Assembly: GCA_028874075.1 (NCBI GenBank)
Contig: JAPPLU010000068.1
Location: forward strand, 90,211-154,210
Source: Chloroflexota bacterium
GTDB lineage: Bacteria > Chloroflexota > Dehalococcoidia > Lucifugimonadales > UBA3495
Reading direction: 5' to 3'
DNA length: 64,000 bases
The position numbers and the translations under genes were made by a program. The notes under the pieces are model-generated. The model searched no databases, was not told the DNA's origin, and saw only the letters and a list, made by a program, of their open reading frames with translations. Positions 9,016 to 17,810 of this stretch are shown piece after piece (within the stretch, counting starts at the first letter, position 1; the number at the start of each line of letters is the position of its first letter).

Positions 9016-9438
9016 TCAGGAAACGTTCCCGCCGTAGATGTGCTCCGGGACCACGATTATGGCCGACCTGCGCTGTTCCTCCATGGCTCGGTCGTATTCT
9101 TCCCAGTCCGGGTGTTCCGTGGCCGCGGCCGTACGGTAAACGTTCCGCAGGGCCATCCGTAGTTCATCCGCGTCGGTGTTGTCGGCGGACAGCAGCCGGG
9201 CAGTGCCCTGAAGAACAATGTAGGCCGACCAGTTCTCCCGCGCCACCATCAGAGAGCAGCGTGGGTTGCGCCGCAGGTTCCGCAGCTTTGCCCGGTCCTC
9301 CGTGGTGGTGAACGCAACCCCGTCCTGGAGCGGTCCGCAGGTAATAATGCTCATCTGGGCCGAACCGTCCCGCCGGAAGGTGGTAAGCACTCCCCTGCGG
9401 TTCTCGGCCACGAACATCTTCAAATTGTCATCCAGCAT
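9016..9438 (-). CDS. PPOX-class flavin/F420-dependent oxidoreductase
   Basis: A 140-residue split-barrel protein of the pyridoxamine-5'-phosphate oxidase-like superfamily. The opening MLDDNLKMFVAENRRGVLTT and the TTTEDRAKLRNLRRNPRCSL segment are typical of F420- or FMN-binding members, with the expected strand GRGVL-T...DGSAQ. Members reduce small substrates or bind cofactors; which one applies here cannot be told from sequence. It stands alone on the minus strand, converging with the DUF2277 gene. The family assignment is good, the cofactor is inference. Confidence 0.8.
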   Translation of the reverse strand: MLDDNLKMFVAENRRGVLTTFRRDGSAQMSIITCGPLQDGVAFTTTEDRAKLRNLRRNPRCSLMVARENWSAYIVLQGTARLLSADNTDADELRMALRNVYRTAAATEHPDWEEYDRAMEEQRRSAIIVVPEHIYGGNVS

Positions 9439-9569
9439 AGCGTCTCCTGTGTGTTGTTAGTAACCTAATCTGAGCAGGGGCTGTCTTTGTGGTCAGCCTT
9501 TCCTCCACATTGCACCGCCCGAACCGGCCTCTGCTGTTTCCCGCGCCCCCGCTTTAACTTGAGGCTACC

Positions 9570-12161
9570 CTAACTCAACCAGAAGGTAGAACCGTTCTCA
9601 TCCTTCTGCACCTCAATCCGCACCGGGAACATGTCCTTCAAGTCGTCCAGGTGGGTAATGACGATGATCTTGTCGAAGTCATCCTCTATAGCGCTGATAA
9701 CGTCCAGGATACGTTCACGACCGGAGACGTCCTGAGAACCGAACCCCTCGTCAATGAATAGGGTCGGCAGGGGTGCCCCCGTGCGTTGCGACAGTACTCG
9801 GGACAGGGCGATACGCAACGCCAGGTTCACCCTGAATGCCTCGCCGCCGCTGTACATCTCGTAATTGCGGGCTCCCAGTTCGTCGCTGACGTTGATCTCC
9901 AACGTCTCGATGGGTTCGCCTGAACCCGACCGGCGTTCCCGCTGGGTTTCCAACTTCACGTGCATGCGGTTGTCCGTCATCCGTCCCAGCAGAACGTTGG
10001 CCTCTTCTTCCAGCCGGGGCACCGCCGTTTCGATAAGCATGGCCTGGATGCCCTGCCGCCCGAAGGCCCCAGCCAGTTCCTGGTAAATGCCCTGACCTTC
10101 CTGTGCCTGTTTCAGGGATTCCTGGCTTTCCGCCAGTTCCTTCTCCAGATTGGCCAGCCTTTCAACCCGGTCCTCCAGCAATGCCTTCCTGGCCAACGCG
10201 CTCTGAAGGCTGGCTCCCAGTTCCCCCACTTTCCTGTTCAACTGTGCCAGCCTGTCTTCCTCGGCCGGCAATTGGGTCACTGACTCCTCTGCCTCGGCGA
10301 TCTGCCGTCTAAAGCCCGACACTTCCCCTGCCAGCCTTGCCTCCCGCTCAATATTCTGATTCTGTACCTGCTCTTCCTCTGGCAGTTGCACCCTGGCCGT
10401 TTCCAGCCTTGCTTTCAGCTGGACAAAGGGTTCCAGCTTCCTCGTCTGTTGCACTGCCTGGCTGAAAGCCTCATCATCGAATCCCAGCGCCTGTAATTCT
10501 CTTTCAATGGCTTTAAGTCGGGCCTGCCCGCCCCGAGCATATGAGTGTTCATTCAGGATAGCGGTAAGTCCATCCAGCCTGCCTTGGGATTGCTTCATTT
10601 CTATGGCCGCCGCCCGGGCCGCCTCCAAATGTGACTCTGCCCTCGCTATTTCTGCCTGGAGCTTGTTGGCTGCAGCGCTATTTCCACTTTCGCGTATTGC
10701 TAGTTCCGTTTCCAGTTCCGACTTTTCGGTCTCCAGGGTGCGGAGGTTGTTCCGGTTGGCCCGGTAAAGGTCCCGCTTTTCTTCGATTTCTGCTTCGTAG
10801 TTTTGGGCAAGCCGCAGACACCCATCCTCGCTCAGGGGAGACTGGCAAAGAGGGCAGACCACTCCGTGAGAGTCTGCCTGTTCCAAGAGGCGTAGTTTCT
10901 CCTTGATCTGCTCCCCCTCCGACTGATAACGAGTTGCCAGCGTTTGGGCCTCGCCGATGCCGGTGGCAAGGAGTTGCACCCTTTGTCTCGTTTTAACAAG
11001 ATTCGCCGCTATATCCGAAAGCCCCGCGAGTGCTGCACGGTTCTTCCTAAGGGATTCTTCCAGCGCGGCTTCGGAATCGGCCAGCGGGGATAGTTCTTCC
11101 CTTATATGTCGGCGCAACTGGCTAACTTCGGTCTCCATCCGGGCTCGTTCAATTTCAACGGCCCTGGTCAGTTCGTTCTGTTCCCGGTTCAAGGCATCAT
11201 GAGACTGTCGCGCGCCTTCAAGCCGCGCGAATCGCTCTCGGGCCGCCGCCAGCATTGCCGCGCCAGCCTCTATTTCCCCGGCCCTGGCTAAAACCTTTTC
11301 GTGCTCTTTGATGCGCTCCGCCGCCGCTTTGATGTAGGTCTCAAGCCTGCTCTTCTCTTCCCCCATCTCTGCCAGACGGGTTCTATTCTCCGACAAACCA
11401 GCATTGAGAGCCCGTAATGCAGCCACCTTGGCCTGAAGTTCTGCAGCCTCTGTCCGCATTTCGGCCAGCAGCAAAGACATTTCCTCCACTTGACTACTGG
11501 TTGCCAACAACTCTTCACCCGGTTCGCCGAGGGCTTCCCGGTCAGACTGGATTTGCCTGACCCGCCCGGTAAGCCGGTCCGACTCACTTCGCACTTCCGC
11601 CGCCTTTTCCCGCGCCCTGGCCTGGTACCTGTCATAGGCTTCCAGCCCCAGGATGGAGGACAATACCGCCTTCCTTTCTGCTGGCGATTTGCTGGTGAAC
11701 TCGTCGGCCCGTCCCTGCAGAAGGAATGCGGAATTTATAAAGGTGTCGTAGTCCATCCCCACCAGTTGCTCAACCTTGGCCTGGGTTTCCCGGATCGAGC
11801 TGCCGGATACGACCTGCGCTGGCTCGCCATCATCCATAACCGATACGAGCTGCAAGTCGGAAGCGCCTTGCCGGCGACGCCCTCCACCTCGACGCCGGCT
11901 CCGAATCACCTTGAAGCGGCCGTCCCGTGCGAGAAAGTCGAGCTCTACCCTGGCCTCATCCGCTCCGTACGATACGAGGTCATCTTGTACCTGTCCCCGG
12001 GCGTGTCCCCAAAGGCACCAGGTAATGGCATCCAGTAGCGCCGACTTTCCGTGCCCGTTGTCGCCACAAAGGCAAGCAACATGCACACCGGTAAAGTCAA
12101 GGGTTGGCACGTTTTCCCGGTAGGACAGGAAATTTCTGAGATTAAGCTTCACCGGAATCAA
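9570..12161 (-). CDS. sbcC: SbcC/Rad50-type SMC-like ATPase
   Basis: An 863-residue exonuclease ATPase subunit of double-strand-end processing. Walker A is GDNGHGKS (33-40). Two long coiled-coil arms flank a zinc hook CPLC near residue 435. The C-terminal half has the ABC signature region (YSGGEAFRVNLALRIALSR) and Walker B LFIDEGFGSQD. This is shorter than E. coli SbcC but normal for many phyla. The partner nuclease SbcD is usually adjacent; none is found on either side here. The start ATG opens the standard MIPVKLNLRNFLSYRE N-terminus. Call is firm. Confidence 0.93.
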   Translation of the reverse strand: MIPVKLNLRNFLSYRENVPTLDFTGVHVACLCGDNGHGKSALLDAITWCLWGHARGQVQDDLVSYGADEARVELDFLARDGRFKVIRSRRRGGGRRRQGASDLQLVSVMDDGEPAQVVSGSSIRETQAKVEQLVGMDYDTFINSAFLLQGRADEFTSKSPAERKAVLSSILGLEAYDRYQARAREKAAEVRSESDRLTGRVRQIQSDREALGEPGEELLATSSQVEEMSLLLAEMRTEAAELQAKVAALRALNAGLSENRTRLAEMGEEKSRLETYIKAAAERIKEHEKVLARAGEIEAGAAMLAAARERFARLEGARQSHDALNREQNELTRAVEIERARMETEVSQLRRHIREELSPLADSEAALEESLRKNRAALAGLSDIAANLVKTRQRVQLLATGIGEAQTLATRYQSEGEQIKEKLRLLEQADSHGVVCPLCQSPLSEDGCLRLAQNYEAEIEEKRDLYRANRNNLRTLETEKSELETELAIRESGNSAAANKLQAEIARAESHLEAARAAAIEMKQSQGRLDGLTAILNEHSYARGGQARLKAIERELQALGFDDEAFSQAVQQTRKLEPFVQLKARLETARVQLPEEEQVQNQNIEREARLAGEVSGFRRQIAEAEESVTQLPAEEDRLAQLNRKVGELGASLQSALARKALLEDRVERLANLEKELAESQESLKQAQEGQGIYQELAGAFGRQGIQAMLIETAVPRLEEEANVLLGRMTDNRMHVKLETQRERRSGSGEPIETLEINVSDELGARNYEMYSGGEAFRVNLALRIALSRVLSQRTGAPLPTLFIDEGFGSQDVSGRERILDVISAIEDDFDKIIVITHLDDLKDMFPVRIEVQKDENGSTFWLS

Positions 12162-12364
12162 GCGACGATATCACCTTCGTTCTTATAAGTATGGACGGCA
12201 GTGGCATTCTAGCACGGGGCCGCTTGTCTTAATGAATCGACAAAGCAGGCAAACCGAAAGGGCTTTGGTGTTATGATAGAACCATAAAGACAGAACACAT
12301 TGCGCCGCTTTTCTGCCAGCAAACGAAGTGCGAGAAAAGGGCGTTTTCTACCCAGGAGCTTGGA

Positions 12365-13696
12365 ATGTTCGAAAGCCTGACCGATAAACTCACGGGAATA
12401 TTCAACCGCCTTTCCAGCAAAGGCCGGCTAACCGAAAAGGACATTGACGATGGCCTCAGCCAGGTACGCCGATCCCTCCTGGAAGCTGACGTCAACTTCC
12501 GAGTAGCCAGGGACTTCGTGGCCAGGGTCAAGGAACGCTCGATGGGTTCCGACGTCCTTGAAAGCCTTACACCGGGCCAGCAAGTAGTCAAGATAGTTCA
12601 CGAAGAACTTACGGAAATGTTGAGCGGCGGCGACCATCGCCTCACGCCATCCAGCCAGCTTCCCTCGGTTCTTATGTTGGTGGGCTTACAGGGTTCGGGC
12701 AAGACGACCACTGCCGCCAAGCTGGCCCTTCAGTTGCGTCGCCAGGGTCACACGTCGGTCCTGATTGCTGCCGATTTGCGCCGTCCTGCCGCCATATCCC
12801 AGCTTGAAACCCTGGGGAAACAGTTGGATGTGCCCGTTTACTCCGAAGACCCCGGTAACTCCACCGTGCCCCAGGTGGTCAGGAACGGCGTGGAGCGAGC
12901 GCGGCAGCAGGGGTTGACCTGGGCCATCATCGATACCGGCGGCCGCCTTCACATCGACGAAGAGTTGATGGAGGAACTGGAGGAGGCCCGTGCGGTAGCC
13001 CAGCCCCACGAAACCCTGCTGGTGGTTGACGCCATGACTGGTCAAGATGCCGTCAATGCTGCACAGGAGTTTCACCAGCGCATCAACCTGACGGGCCTGG
13101 TTATGACCAAGATGGACGGCGATGCCCGTGGTGGCGCCGCCCTGTCCGTTACCGGTGTCACCGGCGTACCCATCAAGTTCATGGGCGTGGGTGAACGCCC
13201 CGACGGCCTGGAACAGTTTCACCCCGACCGGCTGGCCTCCCGCATTCTGGCCATGGGCGATGTGCTGACCCTTATCGAAAGGGCCCAGGAAGCTGTGGAC
13301 GAACAGCAGGCCAAGGACCTGGAGCGCAAGTTCCGCCAGGCCACCTTTGACCTGGAGGATTTCCTTCAGCAGATTCAGAGCGTCAAGAAAATGGGTTCGC
13401 TAAGCCAGATAATGGAAATGATTCCCGGTATGAACAGCATGACCAAGAAGATGCCCACCGACCTTGACGACGATCAAGTCAAGCGGGTAGAGGCCATCAT
13501 CCAGTCCATGACCGTTGAAGAGCGCCGCCGCCCGGAAATCCTCAACGGGAGCCGACGACGACGCATCGCCCGGGGCAGCGGTACCACCCCCACAGACATT
13601 AACCGGCTTATGAACCAGTTCAAACAGACCCAGAAGCTGATGCGCCAGTTCTCCCGCACCCGCGATCCCAAGAGCCTGATGCGGATGTTCCGGTAG
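12365..13696 (+). CDS. ffh: Signal recognition particle GTPase Ffh
   Basis: Ffh/SRP54 binds signal sequences and delivers ribosomes to FtsY at the membrane. In 443 residues it has the N domain, a G domain with P-loop GLQGSGKTTTAAKLA (about 112-126) and TKMDGDARGG, and a methionine-rich M domain with the RNA-binding segment ARGSGTTPTDINRLMNQF. The G3 motif is DTGGR in place of the usual DTAGR. RBS GGAG sits upstream of the ATG at 12365. A TATGAT hexamer at 12272-12277 could be a -10 element but has no good -35. In this window Ffh is separate from the SecA paralogue at 28 kb. Confidence 0.96.
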   Translation: MFESLTDKLTGIFNRLSSKGRLTEKDIDDGLSQVRRSLLEADVNFRVARDFVARVKERSMGSDVLESLTPGQQVVKIVHEELTEMLSGGDHRLTPSSQLPSVLMLVGLQGSGKTTTAAKLALQLRRQGHTSVLIAADLRRPAAISQLETLGKQLDVPVYSEDPGNSTVPQVVRNGVERARQQGLTWAIIDTGGRLHIDEELMEELEEARAVAQPHETLLVVDAMTGQDAVNAAQEFHQRINLTGLVMTKMDGDARGGAALSVTGVTGVPIKFMGVGERPDGLEQFHPDRLASRILAMGDVLTLIERAQEAVDEQQAKDLERKFRQATFDLEDFLQQIQSVKKMGSLSQIMEMIPGMNSMTKKMPTDLDDDQVKRVEAIIQSMTVEERRRPEILNGSRRRRIARGSGTTPTDINRLMNQFKQTQKLMRQFSRTRDPKSLMRMFR

Positions 13697-13764
13697 CGCC
13701 GTACGGAATGGAAGTGTAGGGAGCTCTGCTGACGAGGAAACTTGAGGTTGAAGTAGACAGCTGT

Positions 13765-14712
13765 TCAGCCGGGCGTATACACTCTCTGCCCCGATGCGAT
13801 AACTTCCTGGCCGCCACCGGTTCTCAGTGCCGCGAACAGGTAAGAGGTAGCCAGGGAACGGAAAGGAGACCATCGTTGGGAAAACTCTCCCAGTTCCGCA
13901 TCCGTCATAGCCTCTCCGCCAAAGTATAGCTGGGAAACTATCCGTTTCAGGGCCAGGTCTCCTATGGGGAAGGCGTCGGGCCTTCCAAGGGCCCGAGAAA
14001 GCACCCACTGGGCCGACCACATTCCCACGCCCCGCAACGAAGTTACTTCAATGATTACTTCCTCGTCCGAAAGGTCCTGCACTCGGTCCAACCCACCGTC
14101 CGCTGCCAGTTCCGCCAGGGCCAGCCCGTGCAGATACTCTGCTTTCCGCTGGCTCAGCTTCAGCCCCCGCAACTCCTCCACCGTGGCGGCCGCCATGGTT
14201 TCCGGGCGCGGAAATGCATAGTGAGTTTCCCCATCCACTTCAAGCCTGGGACCATAGGTCTCCAGCAACAACCCGCGAATCACCCGCGCAACGCTGGCCG
14301 ACAACTGCTGGCCCAGGATGGCCTGGGCAATAGTCTCAAATACCGACAGGGACAGCGACTGGTGCATTCCATGGAATGCGCCAACCAAATGCGCCATTAC
14401 CGGGTCACCCTTCGCAAACTCGTAAAAGGGTCGCAGATCCTGGTGAGTACCCAGCAATCGTTCAATCTGGGAACCGGCCAGGGCCAGGTCACTCACGTTG
14501 AGGTCTTCGCCCTGCAGGGTTACTTCTAGCGCCGGTTCATCAACTTCTCCGTTGAACGTGACCGAAGCAAGGGCAAGCTTTCCATCCAGATCCAGCAGCC
14601 GCCCGTATAAAGCCCTGGAAGATTCCTCTCCCTTCCGAAAGTATGGCTGGTTTTCTGCGGTACACTCAAAGTCAAAGGGAGGGGTTGGTCTGATAACGAT
14701 GGTCTCGATCAT
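13765..14712 (-). CDS. AlkA-like DNA-3-methyladenine glycosylase (HhH-GPD)
   Basis: Base-excision glycosylase for alkylated purines. It has an AlkA-type N-terminal domain, then the HhH-GPD fold: LGQQLSASVARVIRGLL, the hairpin LRGVGMWSAQWVLSRALG and the catalytic Asp in FPIGDLALKR. I place the start at the ATG at 14712 (MIETIVIRP), giving 315 residues; an upstream start at 14763 would overlap thpR by about 40 bases. It is the last gene of a tight minus-strand series mug-thpR-alkA. AlkA specificity is by family, not tested by sequence alone. Confidence 0.85.
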   Translation of the reverse strand: MIETIVIRPTPPFDFECTAENQPYFRKGEESSRALYGRLLDLDGKLALASVTFNGEVDEPALEVTLQGEDLNVSDLALAGSQIERLLGTHQDLRPFYEFAKGDPVMAHLVGAFHGMHQSLSLSVFETIAQAILGQQLSASVARVIRGLLLETYGPRLEVDGETHYAFPRPETMAAATVEELRGLKLSQRKAEYLHGLALAELAADGGLDRVQDLSDEEVIIEVTSLRGVGMWSAQWVLSRALGRPDAFPIGDLALKRIVSQLYFGGEAMTDAELGEFSQRWSPFRSLATSYLFAALRTGGGQEVIASGQRVYTPG

Positions 14713-14722
14713 CACAGTGAAC

Positions 14723-15328
14723 CTACTCTGCTGTAGCCAGAGGCTTAACGCCAATGGAATCATAAATGGCGCCGCCGGGAGTCAAGGTACTGCGGATAAG
14801 GTGAATTTCTCGGGCCTCCCAGCAGTGGTCGCCTGCCAGCCTGGCCTTCCCCATTACTTCACCTATTCGTTTGCGTTCAGGCTGGCTCACCTGGTCCCTC
14901 ACCCGCCCCAGGGTAAGGTGTGGCCGAAATGGGCGTCGCTCCCTGGCAAATCCCACTTCGGACAGCGCCTCGTCCATCAGCAGTTGCAGCCGCGCCAGGG
15001 CCTCTAAATCGCCTTCCACGCCGGCCCACAACACTCGTGGTTCCCTGGCATTGGGGAAAACTCCCAGCGCGGACAGGCTCAGGGGGAATGAGCGGGTTCC
15101 AAACTTACGGGCTGCCTTGTCCATCGCCCCCAGCAGAAGGTCTACACTCCCGGTGTCCACATCGCCCAGGAACTTGAGAGTAAGGTGTATTCCGCCGGGG
15201 TCGACCCAGCGGACACCGGCCGGCAGCACGCTTTCTAGTTCCTGAACGGTCTGCCTCAGTACCGCCTTGGCCAAGTCCGGCAAGTCCAGCGCAACGAACA
15301 CCCTGACAGTTTTCGAGTCAGCGGTCAT
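14723..15328 (-). CDS. thpR: RNA 2',3'-cyclic phosphodiesterase ThpR (LigT family)
   Basis: A 2H-phosphoesterase of 201 residues, opening RNA 2',3'-cyclic phosphates and related to 2'-5' RNA ligase. Both HxTx motifs are present: HLTL in GGIHLTLKFLG and HLTL in FRPHLTLGRV. Length and spacing of the two motifs are normal. Its ATG overlaps the stop of the upstream mug-like gene by four bases (15325-15328), so translation is probably coupled; 10 bases separate it from the glycosylase downstream. Confidence 0.92.
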   Translation of the reverse strand: MTADSKTVRVFVALDLPDLAKAVLRQTVQELESVLPAGVRWVDPGGIHLTLKFLGDVDTGSVDLLLGAMDKAARKFGTRSFPLSLSALGVFPNAREPRVLWAGVEGDLEALARLQLLMDEALSEVGFARERRPFRPHLTLGRVRDQVSQPERKRIGEVMGKARLAGDHCWEAREIHLIRSTLTPGGAIYDSIGVKPLATAE

Positions 15329-15894
15329 CCGGCCAACTCCGACCTGAACTCGGCCAGCTTGCGGTACCAGCCAACCAGGTTGTCCAGAGAGTACTGGGCG
15401 TTGGCTGGGCTGGGGTTGGGAATTACGAAAACGCGGGCGCCACCGATAGTCCTGCCTTGAAGACCAAGCTCCGGACGCTCGTCAGCCCCCTCCCCGTATT
15501 TGAGGTACGCCTTGTACCCGGTCATACCGTGAAAGCAGGCAATTCGAGGCCGAAAGTGTTCAAGCTTTTCCCGTAACACCGGCGCCCACTGTCGGTAGTC
15601 GGCTGCCTTTAGACCGGAGGCCTGGGGGGTAGGGCGTTTCACCACGTCGGTGAATCCGATTCCGTACTTGGCAAGCTCATGATCTTTCTCCGGACCTAGT
15701 TCCTCTCCCACCAGGCCCGAAAGGTTGAGGGCCGCCCAGAACCGGTTACGGGGGTTGGCAAAGTAATGTCCGACCCTTACCGAATAGGTCGAAGGGTTCA
15801 AGCCGACGAAAACTATATCCAACCCCGGCTGAAGGAAGTCGGTTAGCGTTTCAAAATTCTCTTCCTGTAGTTGGTTCAGATCGGAGTTTGCCAT
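15325..15894 (-). CDS. mug: Mismatch-specific uracil/thymine-DNA glycosylase (MUG family)
   Basis: MUG/TDG-type glycosylase of 189 residues that removes uracil or thymine mispaired with guanine. Motif 1 is GLNPSTYSVRVGHYFANPRNRFW, usually written GxNP, whose Asn activates water; motif 2 is IPNPSPAN near residue 158. It leads a three-gene overlapping or closely packed unit with thpR and an AlkA-like gene, which argues for a joint nucleic-acid-repair role. A separate type-5 UDG lies at 44.3 kb, so uracil repair is duplicated. Confidence 0.9.
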   Translation of the reverse strand: MANSDLNQLQEENFETLTDFLQPGLDIVFVGLNPSTYSVRVGHYFANPRNRFWAALNLSGLVGEELGPEKDHELAKYGIGFTDVVKRPTPQASGLKAADYRQWAPVLREKLEHFRPRIACFHGMTGYKAYLKYGEGADERPELGLQGRTIGGARVFVIPNPSPANAQYSLDNLVGWYRKLAEFRSELAG

Positions 15895-15914
15895 CGATTG
15901 TTCATCGCGGATTC

Positions 15915-16772
15915 TTACTGCTTATCCTTTTCCAGCCCCAGCAACCTGCCCGCATTGCCGCCAAGTATGGCCGCTTTGGAGCCTGGGTCAAGACAGGACT
16001 CTTCTACTTGACGGATAACTCTCCTGTGTTGAATCAGGGGATAATCGGTCGCAAACAGGATTTTGTCCGCCCCAATCGTCCTGGACGCAACAACGAAGAT
16101 ATCCCGCTTGTAAAGGAATGGCGACACCGCTGTATCGAAGTAAACATTCGCCAACTCTGCCGGCACCTCAGGCATCAGACCGTAAAAGGGCAGGCCGCCA
16201 CCCCAATGCGCGCAAATTATGGTGTTCTCGGGAAAGTTGCGTATCAGCGCGTACACCCGGTCCGGAGTTGTCTTTCCCTTGCCCGGGTATTGGTGCCCCA
16301 CCGGTTCCGAAGTGTGAATCAGTACCGGCAGTTCAAGCTCCTTAGCCAGTTCCATCATGGGGGCCATTTCGTTGCGATCGGTTATGTCGAAACCCTGGCA
16401 ATCCGGGTGAAGCTCACCAATACCCTTAAGACCCGAAGCCGCGCAACGTTCAATTTCGGCGCACACCCGGTTCTTGCCCCACGCCGGATTTACGGAGCAG
16501 AAACCGACCAGACGTTCAGGGTACCTTCTAACTGCCTGAATCAGGTAGTCGTTAGCCTCCCGGGCAACTGTCTCGTTTTCCCATCCAAACCCCATGGCAA
16601 CCGAGAGCGAAATCCCCGCGTCATCCATCGCCTCGATCAACGATTCGGCAGTTGCTGCCTTTCCGCCGGCCTCGGGGAAAAGGGTAGCGAATGTGGCATC
16701 CAGCTTAGTCAGCTCAAGGTGCCGACCACGGAAAGACGGCGGAAGGATGTGGCAATGAAAATCGATTATCAC
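15915..16772 (-). CDS. Amidohydrolase-family (ACMSD-like) metal hydrolase
   Basis: A 285-residue TIM-barrel metal-dependent hydrolase or decarboxylase of the amidohydrolase_2 family. Visible ligands are HCH in IDFHCHILP at the N-terminus, His in LPVLIHTSEP and in ICAHWGGG, and the C-terminal Asp in FATDYPL. This set is typical of ACMSD-like decarboxylases and of cytosolic lactone or amide hydrolases. Substrate unknown. It starts the same minus-strand run as mug (20-base gap) but may be separate. It diverges from the transketolase pair. Confidence 0.85.
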   Translation of the reverse strand: MIIDFHCHILPPSFRGRHLELTKLDATFATLFPEAGGKAATAESLIEAMDDAGISLSVAMGFGWENETVAREANDYLIQAVRRYPERLVGFCSVNPAWGKNRVCAEIERCAASGLKGIGELHPDCQGFDITDRNEMAPMMELAKELELPVLIHTSEPVGHQYPGKGKTTPDRVYALIRNFPENTIICAHWGGGLPFYGLMPEVPAELANVYFDTAVSPFLYKRDIFVVASRTIGADKILFATDYPLIQHRRVIRQVEESCLDPGSKAAILGGNAGRLLGLEKDKQ

Positions 16773-16855
16773 TTTAATCCAGGGTGGCGGCGTTACGCGG
16801 CCTGTTAGAGCAAAACTGTTGAACTTTCAAACCACTATATACTAACCTGTTCGCC

Positions 16856-16884
16856 TAGACACCCCCAAACAGGGCACTTATAAT
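16856..16884 (+). promoter_or_regulatory. Promoter of the split transketolase operon
   Basis: TAGACA (16856-16861), 17-base spacer, TATAAT (16879-16884). Predicted start near 16891, about 77 bases before the ATG at 16968. Confidence 0.72.
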
Positions 16885-16967
16885 TCTGGGCGGCTATCCA
16901 AGATTTGGGCGGGCCCAAGATGTGCGTGCTCATTTCGAAAATATAGTGGGAGTACAACAGCATCGTT

Positions 16968-17810
16968 ATGAGTGGCGGCAGCGCCCCCGGGACGGGGCAC
17001 ACCTACAGCGTTCCCGAATTGCAGAACATTGCCAAGGAACTGCGGCGGGACATCATTCAGACTATATACACCGCCGGAAGTGGGCATCCCGGCGGTTCTC
17101 TTTCTGAACTGGAAATCCTTATTGCTCTCTATTTTCGGGTAATGCGTTACGACCCGAAAAATCCAGGCTGGCCCGACCGGGACCGTTTTGTTCTCAGCAA
17201 GGGCCACGCCTCCCCCGGCTTTTATGCAGTCCTGTCTCGGGCGGGGTTCTTCCCCCGGGAAGAATTGAGCACCTACCGGCAGCTGAACAGCCGCATTCAG
17301 GGACACGCCCACCCAATGACGCCAGGGGTGGAGATGAATTCCGGCTCTCTGGGTATGGGCCTTTCATTCGCCCTTGGCTGCGCCCTGGCGGCCAGGCTAG
17401 ACAAGAAGGACTACATGGTCTATGCCCTGCTTGGTGACGGTGAATGTGACGAGGGCGAAATTTGGGAAGCGGCCATGTCAGCCGCCCACCACAAGGCCAC
17501 AAACCTTGTTGCCATTGTAGACCGGAATCGCATCCAGAACGACCGCTTTACCGATGATGTTATGGCGCTCGATCCCCTGGATCGGAAGTGGCGGGATTTT
17601 GGCTGGCGAGTAATGGAAACCGACGGCCACGACCTGGATCAGTTGCTCGCGACACTCGAGAAGGCACGCACCAGGCGCACTCGGCCAACGGCGATAATCG
17701 CACATACGGTTAAGGGCAAAGGCGTCAGCTTCATGGAAAACAACCCCGGCTTTCACGGGCGGGCGCCTAACGCAGAGGAGTTTCAGAAAGCAATGGAGGA
17801 ACTGGCCTAA
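16968..17810 (+). CDS. Transketolase, N-terminal subunit
   Basis: The TPP-binding half of a two-subunit transketolase, 280 residues; with its partner it moves two-carbon units between sugar phosphates in the pentose-phosphate and Calvin pathways. The TPP/Mg motif GDGECDEGEIWEAAM followed 25 residues later by Asn (DRNRIQND) is present, as is the early GHPGGSLS segment. Start ATG is at 16968; a weak GGGAG lies upstream. Stop and next start overlap as TAATG (17808-17812), so the two subunits are translationally coupled. Split transketolases are common in archaea and several bacterial phyla. Confidence 0.94.
   Translation: MSGGSAPGTGHTYSVPELQNIAKELRRDIIQTIYTAGSGHPGGSLSELEILIALYFRVMRYDPKNPGWPDRDRFVLSKGHASPGFYAVLSRAGFFPREELSTYRQLNSRIQGHAHPMTPGVEMNSGSLGMGLSFALGCALAARLDKKDYMVYALLGDGECDEGEIWEAAMSAAHHKATNLVAIVDRNRIQNDRFTDDVMALDPLDRKWRDFGWRVMETDGHDLDQLLATLEKARTRRTRPTAIIAHTVKGKGVSFMENNPGFHGRAPNAEEFQKAMEELA

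Noticed and set aside
15888..16808. A 306-codon frame opposite the amidohydrolase gene
   Set aside because: It is an overlap of the ACMSD-like coding frame with no recognisable domain.
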